Assembly (NCBI GenBank): GCA_017532425.1
Contig: JAFXJH010000034.1
Coordinates: 1-32,801 of the forward strand
Direction of reading: 5' to 3'
Source of the DNA: Clostridia bacterium
Lineage (GTDB): Bacteria > Bacillota > Clostridia > Oscillospirales > CAG-272
Length of the DNA: 32,801 nt
Shown here: piece by piece, positions 22,430-30,586 of the stretch
How positions within the stretch are numbered: position 1 is the first letter of the stretch
Layout: each line of letters opens with the position of its first letter
Made by a program: the position numbers and the translations under genes
Notes under the pieces: model-generated
The model's input: the letters and a program-made list of their open reading frames with translations, nothing else
What the model was told of the DNA's origin: nothing
The model's database searches: none

Positions 22430-23425
22430 ATGAATTTGAATATTGAATACGGTAACGGAGTAATATCGTTGCCTGAAAAAGCTTTGGATATTCTTCAAAA
22501 TGCCTCTGCACTTGATATAAAGCTGCTTGTATATCTTTCGTCCGATAGATCGGTAAGAGAAAATTTCTCATACGAGGAAGCCGCGGTTTCGCTCGGCGTG
22601 AATCCCGACGAAGTAGCAAACGCTCTTAAATATCTCGTGGAGTCGGGTGTGGTTTCGGATACTCTTTCCGAAAATTCACCGCAGATAACCGTTCGCAGTA
22701 AAAAAGCGGGTGATAGATCTGTCACCGTTATAAAAGCAGGTAACGATATTCCGACATATACGGGCGCGGAGATCGAAGCTATATTCGCTAAAAAGTCGGA
22801 AATTCACGGGCTTGTCGATGAATGCCAGAGAATATTCGGAAAGATGTTTACTCTTATGGAGATAAACAGAGTAATATCGCTTGCAGACTATTACCGTCTT
22901 GACAACGAATATATCGCAACGCTTTTCCAGTTTGCCTCAAAAATTGGCAAGCCATCCGTCCCTTACGTCGATAAGATGGCAAGAGAGCTGTATAATCAAG
23001 GTATAGTTACACTTGAGGCTCTTGAAAAAAAGCTCAAGCAGATAGAGGATTTCTCGACGGTAGAGGGATTTGTGCGACGTCTTTTCGGGCTTGGAGAAAG
23101 AAAGCTTACGTCGAAGGAAACGAAGTTTGTCGAGCAGTGGGCGCAGGAAAATTATCCGCATACTATGATAGAGCTTGCGTATGAAATATCTGTGAATAAT
23201 ACGGGTGCTCCCTCGATGCCATACATAAACAAGACGCTTACCAACTGGCGCGAGGCAGGATACCGTACTACGGAAGAAATCGTTAAGTCGATAGATAAAT
23301 ACAGACAGCAAAAGAATGACAAAAAGGATGCGCTTGAAAGAAAGATCGACGATCCTATAGAGGCGGCAATTTTGTCAAGCTCAAGAAGCAGAGCGCAAAA
23401 GCGTTTGAAGGAAAATAATAATTAA
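22430..23425 (+). CDS. DnaD-like replication initiation protein
   Basis: 331 residues. An N-terminal winged-helix-like part (about 15-75: ALDIKLLVYLSS, YEEAAVSLGVNPDEVANALKYL) precedes two DnaB_2-type repeats, about 130-200 (VDECQRIFGKMFTLMEINRVISLADYY and YVDKMARELYNQGI) and about 210-290 (RLFGLGERKLTSKETKFVEQW, YINKTLTNWREAGY). The C-terminal 40 residues are charged and flexible. In Firmicutes DnaD and DnaB proteins recruit the helicase at origins and restart sites. The next gene is a DnaI-type loader, 55 bp away, completing a primosome pair. Double repeats fit the DnaD/DnaB superfamily; which paralogue it is remains open. Confidence 0.85.
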   Translation: MNLNIEYGNGVISLPEKALDILQNASALDIKLLVYLSSDRSVRENFSYEEAAVSLGVNPDEVANALKYLVESGVVSDTLSENSPQITVRSKKAGDRSVTVIKAGNDIPTYTGAEIEAIFAKKSEIHGLVDECQRIFGKMFTLMEINRVISLADYYRLDNEYIATLFQFASKIGKPSVPYVDKMARELYNQGIVTLEALEKKLKQIEDFSTVEGFVRRLFGLGERKLTSKETKFVEQWAQENYPHTMIELAYEISVNNTGAPSMPYINKTLTNWREAGYRTTEEIVKSIDKYRQQKNDKKDALERKIDDPIEAAILSSSRSRAQKRLKENNN

Positions 23426-23480
23426 CTGTTAGATAAATAAGCACCGAATACGTGCATTATCAGAAAGGAACGGGTGTGAG

Positions 23481-24455
23481 ATGGCGTACAACAGCGAGGC
23501 ATTCAAAAAAATAATGGATGATTATAACGCCAAGCGTACCTCGGCAATAGATGCGGCTGAAAAGCGTCTTCATGAGATCAGCGAGAAATGTCCTGAGGTA
23601 AAAATGATAGATACCGTTCTTGCCGGAACGGGTATGGCTATAATGGAGGCTATCTCGCAGGGACGCGAAGGCCTGGAGGAGCGACTTGAGCGTGTACGCA
23701 AAAGAAATGAAGAGCTTCAGCAGCACAGAGCCGACTGTCTCGCGCTTCTCGGATACGATCCAAACTATACACAGCCGAAATTTGAATGCGAGAAATGCAA
23801 GGACACGGGATATGACGGCGCACGTCTTTGCGAATGCTTCAAACGCGAGCTTACTCTTGAGACCTGCAGAAGATCTGGACTCGGACGCCTCGTTGATATG
23901 CAGACCTTTGAAAGCTTTTCGCTTGAATACTATGAATACGATCGCGACGTCTATGAAAATATGAGCCTTGCATACGAGGTTTGCAAGAACTATGCAGAGA
24001 AATTTTCTTCGGAGAGCGAAAATCTTATGCTCATAGGTAGTACCGGACTCGGAAAAACGCATCTTTCTACAGCAATTGCAGGAAAGGTGATCGCAAGGGG
24101 CTTTGACGTTTGCTACGATACGGCAACGAACGTTTTTTCGGCGTTTGAAAATGAAAAATTCGGAAAACAGAATTCGAAATTCTCGACACCAACAGAAAGA
24201 TATTTCGACTGTGATCTGCTTATAATTGACGATCTCGGAACCGAACCGGTAACTCAGTTTACAATATCATTTCTCTATAATCTGATAAATACAAGATCAA
24301 TGAACAGAAAGCCGATCCTGATGAATACCAACCTTTCTCTTGCAGATATGCAGAAAAAGTATGGCGACAGAATAGCATCACGTCTGTTCGGAGAATCGAT
24401 AATACTTAAATTTATGGGTAAGGATATAAGACTTCAGAAGATAGGTATAACCTGA
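23481..24455 (+). CDS. DnaI/DnaC-type helicase loader ATPase
   Basis: 324 residues. The N-terminal 95 are a coiled-coil-like helical part. A zinc knuckle follows (CEKCKDTGYDG...CECF, about 107-125), then an AAA+ domain with Walker A GSTGLGKTH (186-194), Walker B LLIIDDLG (about 249-256), sensor 1 PILMNTNLS and the Arg finger region RIASRLFG. The zinc CxxC-DTGY-CxC layout is that of DnaI and related loaders. It loads the replicative helicase in an ATP-dependent way, probably with the DnaD-like protein encoded just upstream. The start follows GAAAGGA; the stop is separated by 1 bp from the pgeF start, so translation may be coupled. Confidence 0.9.
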   Translation: MAYNSEAFKKIMDDYNAKRTSAIDAAEKRLHEISEKCPEVKMIDTVLAGTGMAIMEAISQGREGLEERLERVRKRNEELQQHRADCLALLGYDPNYTQPKFECEKCKDTGYDGARLCECFKRELTLETCRRSGLGRLVDMQTFESFSLEYYEYDRDVYENMSLAYEVCKNYAEKFSSESENLMLIGSTGLGKTHLSTAIAGKVIARGFDVCYDTATNVFSAFENEKFGKQNSKFSTPTERYFDCDLLIIDDLGTEPVTQFTISFLYNLINTRSMNRKPILMNTNLSLADMQKKYGDRIASRLFGESIILKFMGKDIRLQKIGIT

Positions 24456-24456
24456 T

Positions 24457-25254
24457 ATGGAATTTTCGGATAGATTTTATTTTATCGAAGTTTGCGGAGT
24501 CGGGGTATTCAGGTCGGATAATATAGAATCTCCGCATGCGTTTTCAACAAGACTCGGCGGAGTAAGCACAGAAAAGATATATTCGAGTCTGAATCTCGGA
24601 TTTAATCGCGGTGATCTCGATGAAAACGTGCGCGAAAATATATCGCGCTTCTGCCGTACTATCGGTAGTACCGATAAGGCACTCGTTACTGCATCTCAGA
24701 TACATTCGGCAAATGTTCATACGGTAGATTCCTCGGATAGAGGAAAAGTTTTACCCGATATGGACGGCTTTGTTACGAGGGAAAAAGGAATACCGATATC
24801 GGTTTCGATAGCTGACTGTGCTCCGATACTCCTCGAAGACAGCGATAATCGGGTCGTGGCGGCGCTTCACGCGGGCTGGCGCGGGACAGTTGCCGGAATC
24901 GCAGCAGAGGGTGTGCGTAAAATGTGCGCGCTCGGATGCGATCCGAAAAATATAAATGCCGCGATCGGGCCGTGTATACACAAATGCTGTTATGAGGTCA
25001 GCAAGGATTTTCTTGAGGCGGTGACGGATATACGTGGAAAGGACTTTGCGCTAAGACATATAACGGAGAGCGCAAACGGTAAATACTGTGCGGATATAAC
25101 GTCGATGAACGGAGAGATTCTTCTTGAATCGGGAATACCCTTTGAAAACATAAGCGTTTCGGGAAAATGTACCTCTTGCGAAAGCGAGCTCTTTTTCTCG
25201 CACAGAGCATCAAAGGGGCAAAGAGGCGCTATGAAGGCTGTAATAATGCTTTAG
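24457..25254 (+). CDS. pgeF: PgeF/YfiH laccase-domain protein, peptidoglycan editing factor
   Basis: 265 residues. The family signature is complete: HAFSTRLGGVS, SQIHSANVH, DGFVT, IADCAPILLED with catalytic Cys, HAGWRGTVAGI with catalytic His, IGPCIHKCCYEV and a C-terminal CTSCESELFFSHRASKGQRGAM. Members were called multicopper polyphenol oxidases. Later work showed purine nucleoside phosphorylase/adenosine deaminase activity and a role in removing L-serine misincorporated in peptidoglycan precursors. Only 1 bp separates it from the helicase loader gene, although their functions differ. A weak hairpin overlaps its stop codon. Confidence 0.9.
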   Translation: MEFSDRFYFIEVCGVGVFRSDNIESPHAFSTRLGGVSTEKIYSSLNLGFNRGDLDENVRENISRFCRTIGSTDKALVTASQIHSANVHTVDSSDRGKVLPDMDGFVTREKGIPISVSIADCAPILLEDSDNRVVAALHAGWRGTVAGIAAEGVRKMCALGCDPKNINAAIGPCIHKCCYEVSKDFLEAVTDIRGKDFALRHITESANGKYCADITSMNGEILLESGIPFENISVSGKCTSCESELFFSHRASKGQRGAMKAVIML

Positions 25255-25277
25255 TGAGAGAGGATCACTACTTTTTA
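25252..25277 (+). terminator. Weak terminator overlapping the pgeF stop
   Basis: TAGTGA (25252-25257), loop GAGAGGA, TCACTA (25265-25270), then CTTTTTAG. A 6-bp stem with a short U-run, so efficiency is probably low. The stop codon TAG is inside the stem. Confidence 0.45.
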
Positions 25278-25318
25278 GTTAAAATCACGGCAATATCAGT
25301 CATAGTTCAAGATTTATT

Positions 25319-25358
25319 TACAAATAGATGCTAAAATAGATATTAATGCCTATTTGTA
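25319..25358. repeat. Inverted repeat overlapping the ABC operon promoter, possible operator
   Basis: TACAAATAG (25319-25327), 22-nt spacer, CTATTTGTA (25350-25358): perfect 9-bp arms. The right arm overlaps the -35 hexamer (25354-25359), the position expected for a repressor site. The region is AT-rich, so chance is possible. Confidence 0.45.
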
Positions 25359-25382
25359 TATGATAAATAAATTATATAAAAT
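25354..25382 (+). promoter_or_regulatory. Probable sigma-A promoter of the Gld-type ABC operon
   Basis: TTGTAT (25354-25359), 17-nt spacer, TAAAAT (25377-25382). It lies 45 bp before the ATPase start and overlaps an inverted repeat. Confidence 0.6.
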
Positions 25383-25426
25383 TAATCGCATACATTCGTT
25401 TTTACAGAAAGGGACGGTTATATAAC

Positions 25427-26461
25427 ATGATACAGATCGAAAATCTTGTAAAAAAATACGGTGATAAAACAGCGGTTGGCGGAATTACTTTCTCTGTCGA
25501 AGAAGGCGAGATAGTCGGGTTCCTCGGACCTAACGGAGCAGGAAAGACTACCACGATGAGCATTATTACGGGATGCCTTTCGGCAACCTCGGGTAAGGCT
25601 CTTATAAACGGTATAGATATTCTTGAAAATCCTATTGAGGCTAAGAAAAATATAGGATATCTTCCCGAGCTTCCTCCGCTTTACCTCGAAATGACGGTAA
25701 AAGAATATCTCAACTTTGTTTACGATATGCGCGGATGCAAGCTCGACAGGGAAAAGCATCTCAAAGAAATCTGTGATACGGTAAAGATAACAGACGTTGC
25801 AAACCGTGTCATCCGTAACCTTTCCAAGGGTTACCGTCAGAGAGTCGGAATTGCACAGGCACTTATAAACAACCCTAAGGTAATAATTTTTGACGAACCT
25901 ACAGTAGGTCTTGACCCGAAGCAGATAATTGAGATAAGAAATCTTATAAAGACTCTCGGAAAAAATCATACGGTTATTCTTTCGACACATATTCTTCCCG
26001 AGGTACAGGCTGTTTGCGACCGTATCGTAATAATAAACAAGGGTAAGATCGTAGCTAACGAAAAGACAGAAAATATTTCCAAGATAGTTGACGGAAACCG
26101 CAGACTGAACGTGAAGATCTGCGGACCTCAGAAGGACGTTTTGGCGCTTATAAAGTCGCTTCCCGGAGTTTCGTACGTTGACGTGCTCGGCTCACACGAG
26201 CTTGACAGTACATCTTATCTTGTTGAGAGTGAACCCGGTATTGATATAAGAAAAACACTTTTCAACGCACTCGCATCACGCGGATGGGCTATAATCGGAA
26301 TCGAGGCACTCGGTCTCAATCTCGAGGATATATTTATTGCTGTTGTCGATACTCCCGAATCGGATAAAAAGCAGAAAAAATCGAAGTCCAAAAAGATGAC
26401 TCTCGGTAAGGGTAAAAAGATCGAGATTGATCTTGCAACAGGAAACAGCGAAAATAAATAA
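25427..26461 (+). CDS. ABC transporter ATPase, GldA-like
   Basis: 344 residues. Walker A is GPNGAGKTT (34-42), the Q-loop region is LPELPPLY, the signature LSKGYRQRVGIAQAL is present, Walker B is VIIFDEPTVGLDP and the H-loop is STHILPEVQ. After the nucleotide-binding domain (1-220) comes a 100-residue regulatory part and a Lys-rich tail (about 315-335: KKQKKSKSKKM). The ATPase resembles GldA/NatA-type proteins that pair with ABC-2 permeases. The adjoining permease, two GldG-like proteins and a DUF4340-like protein form the known Firmicutes version of this set. The exported or moved substrate is unknown. Confidence 0.9.
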   Translation: MIQIENLVKKYGDKTAVGGITFSVEEGEIVGFLGPNGAGKTTTMSIITGCLSATSGKALINGIDILENPIEAKKNIGYLPELPPLYLEMTVKEYLNFVYDMRGCKLDREKHLKEICDTVKITDVANRVIRNLSKGYRQRVGIAQALINNPKVIIFDEPTVGLDPKQIIEIRNLIKTLGKNHTVILSTHILPEVQAVCDRIVIINKGKIVANEKTENISKIVDGNRRLNVKICGPQKDVLALIKSLPGVSYVDVLGSHELDSTSYLVESEPGIDIRKTLFNALASRGWAIIGIEALGLNLEDIFIAVVDTPESDKKQKKSKSKKMTLGKGKKIEIDLATGNSENK

Positions 26462-26527
26462 AATACAAAATAATTACCAAAATGAAAGGAATCTTTCACA
26501 TAGGTTGAAGGATTAACGGTAGAATAA

Positions 26528-27235
26528 ATGCTTGCGATTTATAAAAGAGAACTGCGTTCTTACTTTATTTCTCCGATAGGATATATCTTTATTGCCGCAT
26601 TTCTTTGCGTCAGCGGAATACTTTTTGCATCTACTACTATTCAGGCGGGCGAAGCAAGTAGCGTAGGATCCTACTTTTCCATGCTTCTTATGATCTTCAT
26701 AATCGTTCTCCCTCTGCTTACGATGAAGCTTTTCTCGGATGAGAGACGTCTTCGTACTGAAGCTCTTCTGCTTTCTGCTCCGGTAAGCCTTATGGGAATG
26801 GTTATGGCTAAGTTCCTCGCAGCTTATACTGTATTTGCGGGAACCTTCCTTCTTTCCTGCCTTGATTTTATAGCTCTTTATACTCACGGTGAGCCTAATA
26901 CCGCTATAATTCTCGGAAATATCATTGCCATACTTCTCGTTGGTGCGGCATGTATTGCGATCGGTGTGTTTGTATCATCGCTTACAGAAAACCAGCTGAT
27001 CGCTGCAATAGGAACTATGCTTATCATTGCGCTCTTTGTTTTCACGACCGTACTTAACAGCTATATCGACAGCTACGCTGTAAGAGCTGTTCTCAGCTGG
27101 ATCTCCATTCTTGACAGATTCTATAACTTCTCGTACGGTTATTTTGATTTTAATGCTATTCTTTACTATATATCGCTCTCGTTTGTATTCCTCTTCCTTA
27201 CGGTGCGTATATATGAAAAACGCCGTTGGAGCTGA
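26528..27235 (+). CDS. ABC-2 type permease, GldF-like
   Basis: 235 residues with six predicted TM segments (about 13-35, 48-68, 97-120, 125-150, 155-180 and 205-230). The first helix is led by AIYKRELRSYFISPIGYI, a pattern typical of GldF-like ABC-2 permeases, where an amphipathic helix precedes TM1. The loop EALLLSAPVS after the second TM, which carries a conserved acidic residue, also fits. It should form the channel for the preceding ATPase. The ribosome site is a distant AAGGA about 15 nt before the ATG. The start was chosen as the first ATG that gives the family N terminus. Confidence 0.85.
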   Translation: MLAIYKRELRSYFISPIGYIFIAAFLCVSGILFASTTIQAGEASSVGSYFSMLLMIFIIVLPLLTMKLFSDERRLRTEALLLSAPVSLMGMVMAKFLAAYTVFAGTFLLSCLDFIALYTHGEPNTAIILGNIIAILLVGAACIAIGVFVSSLTENQLIAAIGTMLIIALFVFTTVLNSYIDSYAVRAVLSWISILDRFYNFSYGYFDFNAILYYISLSFVFLFLTVRIYEKRRWS

Positions 27236-27290
27236 TTTTTTCAGATATTTAAAGCACTTTTATAAAAAATAAAAAAAGGAACCTGATACA

Positions 27291-28979
27291 ATGAGATACG
27301 AAAAATTAAAGAAAAGATCGCTTGCCGCACTGATAACTTGCTCGGTGGTGGCTGTCGTTCTTCTCGTAAATATTCTTGTAACATATATTGCATCTGCAAA
27401 CGTTCTCTATCTCGACCTCACCAAAACCAATTATACTGAAATATCTGAAATATCAGAGGGATATCTTTCAGAGCTTGATGCTTCCGAAAATGATATAACA
27501 ATATATTTCCTTGCTGATAAGGACGAGCTTCAGAATGCAAGCTTCAGCTATAGTATAGAGTATACCGGTGATACGTCGAGCCTTTGGGGAATGAAATATA
27601 TATACGAGCTTGCAATGGTGTATGCCGAAAAGTACGATTTCATAAGCGTTAAGCATCTTGATATAAGCGACGATGCCGATCAGCTTGAAAAATATAAGTC
27701 GAGCATCTCCACAACGTTTAATAAGCAGAGAATAATAATTGATAACTGCATTGCGGAAAAGGATGAAAACGGTGATCCCGTATTGGATGAAAACGGAGAG
27801 CCGGTTATGCATCATAATTTCCGTGTATGTAACAGAGATTATTTTTACTATTTCGATTCTGAAAATTACTACGCATACGGATTTAACGGCGAGCTTCGCT
27901 TTACGTCTATGATAATGAGTATCGCAGGACAAAGTCCCATAGCATATTTTGCATACGGACATGGCGAAGATATCGGCGAATATACGGTAGGTAGCAATAC
28001 CTCGACGTATGACGAGGATTATGGTAAGGCTCAGGCTCTTCGAGATTATATTTACGATTCGGGCTTTACAGTTAAGAAAATAGATATTTCCAAGGAATAT
28101 CAGCAGCTTCTTACAGATTCAAGTGCAAGACTTCTTATCATATTCGATCCCCAAAAGGATTTTGCGGGAGCGGATGCCGAATCGGATAACGATCCTTCAA
28201 CTGTTAACGAGATCGCAGTAATAAGAAAGTTTGCCAACAGAGAAAACTGCCACCTTATGGTCTTTTCCGATCCTTCTGATAACGAGCTTCCCAATCTTTC
28301 CGAATATCTTTATGACTACTGGGGACTTTCCTTTGATAATTCTAACGTAAAGGACAGCGGAACAAACAGCCTTTCTCAGGACGGAAGCGTATTTATGGCT
28401 GACTACGAAACAAGCGAGCTCAGTCCGGGAACAAGCCTTACGGCAGGTCTCAGAAGCCTTGACTCGCTTCCGAGAATATATTTCGGAAATGCAGGTACGA
28501 TATCTATAAACAAAACCTATTCCAATGAGATCGGTTATTACGAAGGAAATGCAATTAAGTACGCCGGAAGCGTATTCGTAACTCCCGATTCCGCAAACGT
28601 CACATATGCCGACGGAACGGTTGCCGACGGAAAGGTTTCAAAGCCTGCAAGTCTTATGGCGATAACGTATGAGATATGGTACAACGATAAAAATAACGAA
28701 GTGCCTACCTACGTGCTTGCGTGTGCTTCTACCGACTACGTTTCGGAAACAGCACTTTCTAATGAATACGGAAACAGCGACGTTATAGGATACCTTTTAA
28801 GAGTTATGGGTAAGGATACCTTTACCTTTAACGTAGAAATGAAGGTTATCGAAACAGAAGAGGTCAAAACTCCTTCTGAGGCACTTATGACTGTCTGGAT
28901 AGTTGCTATTTGCGTGGTTCCTCCGGTTATTTCCCTCGTTCTCGGAACTGTGGTCTTCTTTAAGAGAAGACATGCTTAA
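27291..28979 (+). CDS. GldG-like auxiliary component of ABC system, paralogue 1
   Basis: 562 residues. One TM at the N terminus (about 10-34) and one at the C terminus (about 533-555) enclose an outside domain. That domain fits the ABC-type uncharacterised (ABC_transp_aux) family: ENDITIYFLADKDE, LWGMKYIYELA, a YGHGED motif in the middle, a DPQKDFAG segment, and SDPSDNELPNL. GHGE is the hallmark of GldG-like proteins. In Bacteroidetes GldG works with GldA and GldF in gliding motility, but here the set is found in a non-gliding Gram-positive, so export or envelope function is more likely. A second, related protein follows immediately. Confidence 0.8.
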   Translation: MRYEKLKKRSLAALITCSVVAVVLLVNILVTYIASANVLYLDLTKTNYTEISEISEGYLSELDASENDITIYFLADKDELQNASFSYSIEYTGDTSSLWGMKYIYELAMVYAEKYDFISVKHLDISDDADQLEKYKSSISTTFNKQRIIIDNCIAEKDENGDPVLDENGEPVMHHNFRVCNRDYFYYFDSENYYAYGFNGELRFTSMIMSIAGQSPIAYFAYGHGEDIGEYTVGSNTSTYDEDYGKAQALRDYIYDSGFTVKKIDISKEYQQLLTDSSARLLIIFDPQKDFAGADAESDNDPSTVNEIAVIRKFANRENCHLMVFSDPSDNELPNLSEYLYDYWGLSFDNSNVKDSGTNSLSQDGSVFMADYETSELSPGTSLTAGLRSLDSLPRIYFGNAGTISINKTYSNEIGYYEGNAIKYAGSVFVTPDSANVTYADGTVADGKVSKPASLMAITYEIWYNDKNNEVPTYVLACASTDYVSETALSNEYGNSDVIGYLLRVMGKDTFTFNVEMKVIETEEVKTPSEALMTVWIVAICVVPPVISLVLGTVVFFKRRHA

Positions 28980-29011
28980 GTTTGATTGCTGAAAGGAACG
29001 GTTAGACTATA

Positions 29012-30586
29012 ATGAATTTAGTTAAAAGAAAAAAGTTAAAATACGGTTCGCTGGCAATCGGACTTACGGTAGCTGTAGTTGCTTTTATCATAATACTGAA
29101 TGCAGTGTTTTCAGCACTTTCCAATCACTTTTTCTGGTATTTTGATATGACGTCCGGACAGATATATCAGCTTTCCGATAATACTACCAAATATCTCGAT
29201 CAGATCAGCGGTGAAGAAAATGATATAACTATCTATTTTCTGACAGATAAAGACAACCTTAATATGCCTGTCAGCTCGTCTAACAGCATAAGCGAGAGCA
29301 CTCTGTGGGGAATGAAGCCCATACACGAGCTTGCTCTTCAGCTTGATGATAAGTATGACTTCATATCGGTTGATTATATCGATCTTACCTCAGAGCCCGA
29401 TAAGATAAAGTCTATCGTCGGTGAGGATGCATACGTAACCACGAGCTTTGCTACAAGCTATATCCTTATCGTAAATAATACTTACGAGCGTAACAGTGAC
29501 GGAAGTATTATTAACGGTGCGGACGGTAACCCCATAAAGCTTACAAATTATAAGATATGCGCGAGAAGCTCGTTCTATCTGTACGATTATTCTACGGGAT
29601 ACGTAAATGCGTTCAGAGGCGATTATTACTTCGCGGCAACGCTTATGTCCCTTACAAAGGTAAATAAGCCTAACGTGTATTTCCTTTCGGGACACGGTGA
29701 ATCGGTCGGCGACGCCGGCGACGATACCGTTTCCTCTTACGGAAATGCAGTAGCCCTTTATTATCTTTTCGAAGAAGCCGGATGTAACGTAAGAAAAATA
29801 AATCTTCAGTATGATGATTTTGATGCAAACGAGGAAAATGCCATCGTAGTGGTTTACGGACCAAAGAGAGATATCACCTCTTCGTCTACGACTACGGGTA
29901 CAAATGAAACAGATAAGCTTGCGGCATTCCTTGAAGGAAAGGGCAATTCTATGCTGTTTTTCTTCGATTCAAGAGCAGTACAGCTTACAAATTTCGAGGC
30001 TCTTGTTAAAGCGTACTGCGGAGTTACGATCTCAGATAGCGTTGCAAAGGACTCGGGCGAATCGTCTGTTTCGCACGACGGATATTCCATTGTCGGAAAA
30101 TATCAGACAGATTCTTCGTCGATTGCACATAAGGTAACCGACAGACTTGCTTCTGCAGGTATGGCAAATAAGGTTATATTTACAGATGCGCTTCCTATAA
30201 CGGTATCGGATAATTCCAAAACAGATGCAGTTATGCTTCTTCCGAAGTCTGCTTACTCTGAAGAGTTTGGAGATTCGGCGGCGCTTATGACAATGACCTC
30301 TGTTGACAACGGCGGAAAAATATTCGTTTGCGGTTCCACCGATTTCGCTAACAACATTATTTTGGAAAGCGACGTTTACAGCAACAAAAACCTTCTTTTC
30401 TCTGTACTTTACGAGATGAACGTAGGAGAAGTTCCTATGAATATCGAAATGAAGATAGTAAGAAGCGAGGGTCTTGACAGAACTGAGCAGGAGGCACGTG
30501 CTTGGACGCTGGCTGTTTCTGTTGCTATGCCGCTTGTTGTTGCAATAATCGGAACTGTAGTATATGTAAGGAGAAAGCACTCTTGA
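29012..30586 (+). CDS. GldG-like auxiliary component of ABC system, paralogue 2
   Basis: 524 residues and a homologue of the preceding gene. Shared features are TMs at both ends (about 11-35 and 497-517), ENDITIYFLTDKDN, LWGMKPIHELA, SGHGES in the middle, the YGPKRD segment and an MNIEMK run near the C terminus. It lacks about 40 residues relative to paralogue 1 and differs in the middle, so it is not a recent copy. Its stop overlaps the next start by one base (TGATG), which suggests translational coupling. Two GldG-like subunits for one permease imply a heteromeric outer component. Confidence 0.8.
   Translation: MNLVKRKKLKYGSLAIGLTVAVVAFIIILNAVFSALSNHFFWYFDMTSGQIYQLSDNTTKYLDQISGEENDITIYFLTDKDNLNMPVSSSNSISESTLWGMKPIHELALQLDDKYDFISVDYIDLTSEPDKIKSIVGEDAYVTTSFATSYILIVNNTYERNSDGSIINGADGNPIKLTNYKICARSSFYLYDYSTGYVNAFRGDYYFAATLMSLTKVNKPNVYFLSGHGESVGDAGDDTVSSYGNAVALYYLFEEAGCNVRKINLQYDDFDANEENAIVVVYGPKRDITSSSTTTGTNETDKLAAFLEGKGNSMLFFFDSRAVQLTNFEALVKAYCGVTISDSVAKDSGESSVSHDGYSIVGKYQTDSSSIAHKVTDRLASAGMANKVIFTDALPITVSDNSKTDAVMLLPKSAYSEEFGDSAALMTMTSVDNGGKIFVCGSTDFANNIILESDVYSNKNLLFSVLYEMNVGEVPMNIEMKIVRSEGLDRTEQEARAWTLAVSVAMPLVVAIIGTVVYVRRKHS

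Noticed and set aside
25427..30586. Gliding motility apparatus
   Set aside because: Only GldA, GldF and GldG-like parts are present; the same set occurs in non-gliding Firmicutes, and no other gliding genes are seen.
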